From the NCBI GenBank assembly GCA_023548195.1, contig JAJHZJ010000696.1, positions 1,613,843 through 1,677,842 of the forward strand: a stretch of DNA of 64,000 bases, read 5' to 3'. The stretch comes from Bettongia penicillata ogilbyi (lineage: Eukaryota; Chordata; Mammalia; Diprotodontia; Potoroidae). Shown here piece after piece: positions 25,301 through 34,300 of the stretch. The number at the start of each line of letters is the position of its first letter. The stretch's first letter is position 1. Made by a program: the position numbers and the translations under genes. The notes below the pieces were generated by a model. It worked only from the letters and a program-made list of their open reading frames with translations. It did not search any database and was not told the origin of the DNA.

Positions 25301-28300
25301 TTCCTAAATTTTTTTCAACTTTGCTAACTTGTACAGAACAAGGTGAAGCCTCATATCTGAGCCTGTAAACTCCAGAACCACCTCATGTTTTAAAGAAAGG
25401 CCCCATTGCATTTAATCAAGTTAATGGTAATAATGAAAAGAGTCAGATGATTTGAAGTCTAGTCTCAGGCATTACTGATGGTGTAGACAAGTCTCTTTAC
25501 CTTTCAGTGTCCCAGGTTAAAGGGGCCAGCAGCCTCCTGATTACTTTTTAAGAAGGCCTATTCACTGAGTGGGCATTACCTCACTTTGAGCGAGTACCTG
25601 ACAAGGCCTTAGCCTAAAAGGCCAAGGTCTCCCATTGTATCCTGGGTCATCTCCAGCCATCCTGAAGAATATCTGGTCACTGGATTCAGATGGCTCTGGA
25701 GGAGAAGTGAGGCTGGTGACCTGCACAGCCCTCCCTCACTCAAAACAAAGTCAAGTGTAAGTCATGTCATCATTTCTCTGATGGCAGGGTCTTCTTCAGC
25801 AGCAAAGGATGAACACAACAGCAACTCTCTAGGATTCTTAAGTTACAGATAGGGTTCTGACATGAAGTAGTGACAGGTCTTGGTACAAGTGTGTGCGTGT
25901 GTGTGTGCATGTGTGTGTGTGCGTGTGCATGTGTGTGTGCGTGTGTGTGTGTGCGCGTGTGAGTGTGCGTGTAGAAAATTAATCAATCTGAAAACACCAA
26001 TACGTTTCCTGCGAAACAATACTTTTTATCCCAAAGTACACACCACTCTAGATAACTGTATAACTTATGTTTAGAACAACACTGCAAAGACAAACCACTG
26101 TGCAAGACTTAAGAACTCTGAGCGATGGCATGCCCAACCACAAATGGAGAAGACTATGATACGGGTCACTCACCTCCTGACAGAGAGGAAAAAGATTCAG
26201 GATGCAGAAATGAGATAGAGATTTAGAGGCATGACCTATTGGGGATTTGTTTTGCTTGACTACTCAAATTTAGAGCAAGGGTCATGCTTTTTTCTTTTTT
26301 TCAATGGAATGTACAATAGCTTTATAAGTTGAAGAGCTATACATTTCAAAAAATGAAAATCATGGATACATAAACAAACATGGTTGGTTTTTTCTGAGTA
26401 GTAGTGCTTTCTGAAATGTGCTCACCTTGTTTTACATAAGTAGGTTTACTTTCTTTTGTGCCCTATCTCTATAACTTCTATCCACCTGTCAGAATTCACT
26501 GACATCCAATGACACTAAAGATATGTTCATTAGAAAATATCATGCACTGCCCTGTTTGCCACCATAGCATAAAAATCAAAGAGGTATTTATCATGACATC
26601 CCCCCTTTAAGAGCCTATCAGTTTCTGACCAATCATTCAAAATCTTCTTAGGTTGATGTGGAAGACAACAGGACATTTTTGCTATTTGGTCATTTTTCAG
26701 TCCAACTCTTCACAAACCCTTTTGGGGGTTCTCTTGGCAAAGATACCAGAGTGGTCTGCCATTTCCTTCTCCAGCTCATTTTACAGGTGAGGAAACTGAG
26801 GCACACAGGGCGACTGACTTGCCCAGGGTCACACAGCTAGTAAGTGTCTGAGGTCAGATTTGAACTCAGGAAAACGCCAAGTAGTAAAATAAAAAGAAAA
26901 ATTTTATTTTGTTCAGTCAAGAAACTGCAACTGACAGCAAATAGAAATCAGAGGGGAAAACAACTTGTAAGTATCTGACTCAACGCCCATTTTAAAGTTA
27001 ACGGCATTTATCGCTCTACTCCCGCTACTATCTCACTGGACCTTCATAATAACACTAGAAGACAGGCGCTACTGTGCTCCCCTCCAAGCCACACAGCAAC
27101 ATCACAAAAGTAGCATCAGCGTTTGGATCTGAACTCAGGCCTCCTGGCTCCAGGCCCAGGGCTCCATCACTGTGCCTGAGTCAATCTATTCTGTAAGATG
27201 GGAGGGCAAAGGTGGGAACTGAAGGAGGAGCAGAGTTCCTGGAGGTGTGGCTCAGTGAGTGTAATTACAGGTAATGAGATGGGAGAAGGGGAGATCATGA
27301 CATGTCTGGGATGGCTGGTGATTTGCAGGAGGCAGCAGGAGCAGCTCCAGGCATCGGCAAAGACCATGGAGGAGGCAGCCCTGCTCCAAAGCAGAGAACA
27401 AAGTTGGGCTTTGAAGGCTAATCCAATCTGAAAGAATCAGGGTTGCCCATAGCTGCGTTACTCTCCTGCTTGGGAATCTGGAGAGTAGAAGGGCAGCAAC
27501 TTGCACTATGATCTACAGAATTCCCAATCTACTTTTTCAGGAACTCCGGTTCCATAAAGCAAACAAGTGATGTCATTAAATCCTCAGATGCAGGCTCATG
27601 CACTTCCTAGTTGTGTAACCCTGGTCAAGCCATTAGCCTGTCTGCCTGCATTTCCTTAAATGTAAAACCGAGGATGACAACAGCATCTACCACACAGGGA
27701 TGTGCGAGGCTCAAACGAGACAATATTTGCAAAGTGTTTAGCTTTAGTGCAGCACCTGGCACAAAGCAGGGACCATATAAATGCTCATTCCCCTTAACTA
27801 AAATAAACTTATTTTGAAAAAACACGCAATGTAAATGTGATCTTAAAAACATACATTAATGTTAACATTCTTTGCAATTTTATGATAATTATATTCAAAT
27901 GGATCTCTGGGAGTTCTCCCTGAAGTGTATCCCAGGCCTGTGTCCCCCAGAAGTCCCCTGCAAGGGTCTGCTCCAGTCACTGGTGGCCCTGCCAGGCTAA
28001 TTGCCAAGCATTCTGACTGCCCTGCGAGGCTCCTTCACTTCTCGTGGCCTTTCTCAATTTTCTTAATGCTCAGCTAGTCAGTAAACATAGAAATATATGT
28101 ATATATTCTCAAAAAAAGAGAAAAATTATTCTATGTGGTTTTAAAATGGAAAGAAAAAGCAAGGCACATTACATTTCTCCTTAAATGCTTCATTAGAGAG
28201 TTCTTAAAAACAGTGAAGAATGTACATTAATTTACTCAAAATGCCCTGCATCTGTTTTTTGAATTAACATTGCTATCCCTAACCCAATCTGAAATACTTC

Positions 28301-31300
28301 CACATTCTTCAATAAAAAATAAAATCTGATAATTCAAAACATGCCATGGAATAGAACTGAAGAGTTAGAAAACAATAAGACTTACCATGTTGCTTCTGCT
28401 TGGGGTTATACATTTTCCACCACCGAAAAATGATAAATCCATCTTGAATTCTAAATAATATCAATGACAAATATATAAATATAGATGTTTATATACATAC
28501 AAACATTTGGGAAGCTGTCTACCTAAATACAATCCACAATTAACTGTGCCAACAGGCAATACTGACCTAAGACACATCTAAACTACATAAGGCCCTTACA
28601 AACAATCTACCACTGGGAGGTCCCTCCTCCTCGCCACTACACCTACCCACCTGCAGGTCCTGCCATCCCTTGTTCAATTAGCCCTGCTCTTCCTCCAATC
28701 ATGGCCAGCCTCACCACCCCACGTGTCAGCCCTGCTCTTCACTCTGTCCTAGAGTGAACAGGGGTTTGGCAAATGTTACAGGAGAAGGAGGCTGAAAGGC
28801 AGGGAGAAGGATGGGACATTCCTGTTTTACTAATGCCTGTGGCTTCTCCTCCCGCAGCCTTGGCATCTAGAGCAGGCAATAAGAGGTGAGGAAAAGGGAT
28901 TGGGGGGGGGGGGGCATTCTGAGGGGAAAGAGAGGTGAAAAGAGAAAGGAGAGATGACAAACTCATTCCCTACAACCCCCAGACCCTTTCTCATCTTGCT
29001 ACCTTCTCTGCCCTTAATTCATCTACTAGAAGGCCAAACCCCAGCTTCTAATCCTCCAAAGCCTTCATCTCCACCCTCACCAAACACCTCATCTCTGCCA
29101 GAGACCTTTACATGTGCAAGTGGCCCCACATCCAATGCCCGGAAGGGAAGGAAGAACCTGTGACCCTATTACTAAAGCTACAATGGCATAACGATGTGAA
29201 AAGAGACATAATATGTTCCTAGGATACAAAATGGCAAGTCTGAAAGAATTTTTCCAAAGAAACACTGGTACACATGGTGGCTATATTCTACAGCCTAATT
29301 AATTAATACCATAATTAAAACACATCATAGGTTCAATAGGCTATTTTGCCCCACTGACTGAGAACCTAATCAGAATAAAAATACTTTTGAAGAAAATGCC
29401 TTACAACTCCCAAACAAGCTTCTGGTTGGACCCAACCCTGGTGTCATGCTTGTCATGTGACCCTCACAAAGTTGTATCACCTCTCTAGGCACCAGGAGAT
29501 GTTCCAAGATTCTCCTTATTCCTTAGGGCTGGGTTGTTGTGAAGAGAGTGTCCAGAGCCCACAGAAGTAAAGACCTTCCTTAATCTCTGGGATTCTGTCT
29601 GGTGTACCACATCTCCTGCCCTGGGGCCCTTGGCTCTCCCCACCTGGCCTCTTGCAAGAGCTCCCAAAGTACCTCTACCAGCTGAGTGGTCAATCATGTT
29701 TGGGGCCATGTCACAGTGAACTCCAGCACTCCCTGAAGATTGCTCACTGACCCAGAGGAGGCAGCAAGGACTTACAAGAAGCATGCCTGACACACCCCTC
29801 CCTCAAGTCCTCAAGGGAATGGAGGGTGGCGGGAAGAGAGTACGTTGCACTTAATATTAGGACAGGCAGGCAGGGATGCAATACCCATTATGTCTAGGAT
29901 GAAATATAAACTCCTTTGTTTGGCATTTAAAAATCTTCACCATCTGGCTGTGGTCTACCTTTCCAGTGTCACTACATGTTAATTATTTCCGTTCAGTTCA
30001 CTCTGGCCCACCAAGCTGGTCTTCCACATACAACATTCTATTTCCAGTCATTAGGTCTTTGTCCTGGCTATATGCCATGCCTGGAATGCACATTCTCCTC
30101 ACCTCCCTAGCTTAGAATTTCTAATTTACTTCAAAGCTCAGTTCAAGTGTTATCAGATGAAAGCTTTCCTGATCCCCTGAGACTTCAGAGCTCTTCTCCA
30201 AAAATTACCATGCATCAGTCCTTGCAATATAAGCTCTTAGCAGGCAGGGATTGCTTCATTCAATGTATTTCTAATCTCCACTGTCTGGTACAAAGGAAGG
30301 GTTGAATACACACTCCTTGCCTGATTCTTTTCCATCTCTTCATATTATGTACAGGTCTCACTATCTCACTTTGGTCTTTGCTCTTTAAGCAGCCTGAGAC
30401 AGCTAGACCAGTGACCCTCAAAAGAGAGAGGCCCTGGGAGTAAGCATGAAGCCCCAGAAGCTCACTCACTCCTCTGGGCCCAGTGAGTCAAGGGGACGGA
30501 GGAAGGTGACGGCCTTTAAACCATGGTTTGGACTGCAGGGTCATCCAGGAAGAGACAGGTTTCTGTCATTACAAGAAAATGGAAGCAGGAGGATAAGAAT
30601 TGTAAAACAAAGGAAAGTTTTTATTAGGTTTTTTTCTGAAACAGAATGGGGATTCCACAGGAGGTCAATGAGAATGCTGAATGTCCATGTTTTGAGAGTT
30701 GCTGGAGAACAGAAGACATGGTGTTTTGTGACTCTCAGAGCTGTCCAGAGCAAAACAGACTGCTTCAGGAGGTTAAAAGGAACAGTCCTGCTCTGGAGCA
30801 TTCTTGTCCTGCTATAGTGGGAACTAACTGAACTCCACGATACTTTCTCCAAGGGGAATGCTGTGAGTCTAAGCTTTTAAAAAGAAGGGAGATTCCCCAA
30901 ATATGTATTAATTGTTATTTTCAGAAATGTATCAGTAACATTTTACTTCTTACATTAAAATTACCTTTGTTGACAGAGAATTAATAACCCTCCAAGCTGC
31001 AGCTTACTAAAGAGTGAAAGATCTGGATATTGAAGTCTCAGAGAGTTAGTCAAGAATATGATGAAGCAAATCAGTTTGTCCAATGAGATATCATTATTAA
31101 TACAACAATGGAACAAGGAAACAAACGTATCAGCTAGGGACTTATGTCAAGTTATCATTCATTTGCACAAGCTAAAAACTCTTATTTTTGCCTCAAAAGA
31201 AAGGTTCTCACCTAACAGACATATCCTCTGTGATGTAATAGATTTCTCGGACCATCACTTTTCCAGAAAGGACAGAGAAAGAAAATGAACCTGTTGGAAG

Positions 31301-34300
31301 GAAAAGGGCCAACTTAAAAAGTCATCTTTTGGATGTAACTTCATCATGATTCCCCCCAAAAAAATACATTAAAAACTTTCCAAATAAATTCTTTATTTTT
31401 TATATTACTTCATCTTCTTTCCTATTTTACTAAAGTTTTAAAAGCAGTAAAAATTTCACTAACTTAGAGTAATTGGAAATGCAAATCCAAATTACTGCAA
31501 AGACAAAGTTACTTCATGTTTTCAAAGAGATTCAGATCTATTACTTTCTTAAGCATGTATAGAAATTAAAATTTAAACTAGTTAAGAATGTCCTTTCATA
31601 AAAATCCTTTAAAACCAAACTGCTTAAGTGGCTGGTAAGAGGAAGGCACACCAAAGGGGAAATAACGGACCCAAAGCAGGCTCCGTTCCTGCTCTCCCAT
31701 TAACTCCATGAATGACTGGACGTCATTCCTGGAACCTCAGTTTCTACAACTGTAATGCAGATGCAGAGTCGGACAAGATGATTCCTAACGTCCTTCTGTG
31801 CTCTTGAGTTGTACCAGTCAAATAACAGTGCCCTTCCCCATTACAGCACAGCGCTGCGCACTCATGTCTATTTCCAAAATGATGGTGAGGACGTGTCATT
31901 CCCTCGGGCTGCTTCTCGTCACTTCCAACTGCTGCTCATAATCATCACCACCTTTATTTTCTATACAAATTATGCACAGGAAATTACAGTGGAGACTAGA
32001 ATTATTTCAAATTCAGAATTAGCAAAACCTCATTGAGACTTGCCAAGTCAATCGTTTAGGACTTAGGATATGCTTCCACATTTTTTCCCTTAAGACAGAG
32101 ACCGTCACTAACTTTCATGCCTCATCCATCCATGATTTCTTTGGTGTGAGTATTCAGAGCACCAAAGATCTCAGCCCCTCTACAGCTCAGATCTGGTCTG
32201 GGAGAGCGGCCTTCATTCAACAGCAACTGACCTGCTGAGCAATCTTTCCTAACTAGGCTGATTCTTGAAGGGTAAGAGGTCCACACAAACCTTTCCAGCA
32301 TGGCAGCAGCTGCTGAGAACCTGAGCTCCACTGGCATGGACTCTGAGTGGGGGTATCACCACACCAGAGGCACCAGATTAGGACTCTGAGTTACACGGAA
32401 AAGAAAAGGTGACCCAAGATTTTAAGTAGGAAAAAACAGAGCTGTGAAGAACCATCCCCTCCTCCCATAAAAACTTTAAAGAATGGATTAAAATAATTTT
32501 TACTACACTGTGAATATAGTATAGAGAGGTTTAATTTTTCTCAAGTTGTCATTAAAACAGAAAATCTTTATAATAAAATGTATGAACTAAAAGTATTTTT
32601 AAAAAATGAAAAACTGACTCAGTCATGACCATTTTAATTTCTAGATCTAAAAGAGCAATTTTTAAAAAAAAAGTTTTTCCAAGGGATAAAAGACTTAAAT
32701 TTTCAAGAAAACAGCTCTGACAGGTGATGTTTTTGCTGATTCTCGATAGGGGCTCTTTATTCTCTAATCAAACCTAGACTCAGTCCTGGCTTCTCTGTTC
32801 TAAAACACAATTTGGAAGTTTTTTAGTTGTATTAGCCACAGAATGAGCAGCTTTTTCCTTGTTAATCAGTACCCAGAAAGCAGGCTTTCAATCGTTACAT
32901 CCTGAAGACCTACTTGGACCACTTTCACAATCATCCAGAGATTCTCTCAATTTAAAAACAAACATCCAGCCTAATCTCTTCTACTAGACGCTATTTGCTC
33001 ACGGCCTTAGCCTGCCATGTCTAGTGGTCCCACTGCCTGCTTCTCTATCATTCTCTCAAGGATAACAAATCATAATAATAGGAGGAGGGATGAACTATAA
33101 GTGGCTCTACTCCAGTGAATTATCTAGAAGCTGAGGAACGTATGACTACCACTAAAAAGTGTGCTGTGTATGAATAAGTCCACAGAAGTAGTCCGACCCC
33201 TATGAAATGTAAGTATAATTTCAAAACAAACAGAAAAACGTATGGTTTTATCAAATATACTTTGAGTTGGGGAAAGAGTAGAAGGAATAGACCGAGGAAT
33301 CAAAGATTTAAAGTGAGACAGGGCAGCCGAGGCCAAGCCCTTCACTCTACAGATGAGAAAAGGGGGGCCATGGAAGGTAACTGACTTGTGGAGAGTCAGA
33401 GAAGTAGAGGACAATTCAAGAACTTACCAATGTGGATGTAGCCATTCTTGTACCATCTGTTAAGAACTAATGTTAAAATAAGTCCAACATTCCGGGAATT
33501 GTAGTAAGTGAGATATATAATCCATCCACAGGATAAAATTGTAGCTGTGAAGAAAAAATGCACAAGATTTTCATGAGTTTTGGTTTAAATTACCTTCAAT
33601 TGTACATGGCAATTAAAGAGTTACTTAAAAAGAAGCTATTTAAAAGAATGGGAATTCAATTAATAACTTGGACATCCGAACCACATGGTGACTCTGGCTT
33701 CTATTTTTCTTTCCCTTTCCTTCAGATTACTCAGGAAAAACAACAGGCTGAGAGCAGCCCCGCTGCTCTTCTCCCAGCCTCACTTTCCTTTTCTTGCCCA
33801 GCTGTTTCTGCCCTGGCCACCTCCGTGCAGTCACACACCTAAATCCCAAACACTTTCTCCCAAGCAGGCTGTCACGGTTAAACAAAAAAAGAAACTTCTC
33901 ATGATATTTAATCAACAGGCTGTACCACCAAATGGCCAGAAACAAGAGCAACTTCAGCCTAATTAAAAACTTACCTATATTAAATAGAGGTTGCCTTGTA
34001 CTTTAAGTTTTGTAACTAATTAGCTAATAACCTACTTTTAATGAAATGTCATAGAACAAGGCAGTGAAAGTGAGGTTCTAATGTGACTACTACTTCAATG
34101 AAAATACAGTTCATACTCTTATTTATGACATCTAGAAACACAACATAGAATTTTATCACTGGAGAGGGATTTCAGCAGCCATCTAGGCCAGGGTGAGGGC
34201 AGCTAGGTGGGGCAGTGGATAGAGCACCAGTGCAGGAGTCAGGAGGACCTGAGTTCAAATCTCACCTCAGAACACTTGACATTCACTAGCTGTGTGACCT

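Larger units (their letters stand above)
23969..28385. other. Intron 4: SINE-rich
   Basis: Holds several SINE copies and a (TG)n tract, listed separately. Unclassified: 24500-25600, 27180-27590, 27810-28385. Confidence 0.5.
28451..31211. other. Intron 3: L2 tail and unclassified DNA
   Basis: Contains L2 (29880-30295), a 13-G run (28902-28914), pyrimidine-rich DNA (28600-28740, 28940-29120) and an unclassified block 30440-30900 with overlapping open frames on both strands but no family resemblance. Confidence 0.5.

Noticed and set aside
25880..26074. Cysteine- and valine-rich frame
   Set aside because: Translation of the (TG)n microsatellite.
30446..30852. Overlapping frames of 123 (plus) and 103 (minus) codons
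   Set aside because: No recognisable motifs, and not part of the phase-consistent BLTP1 exon series.
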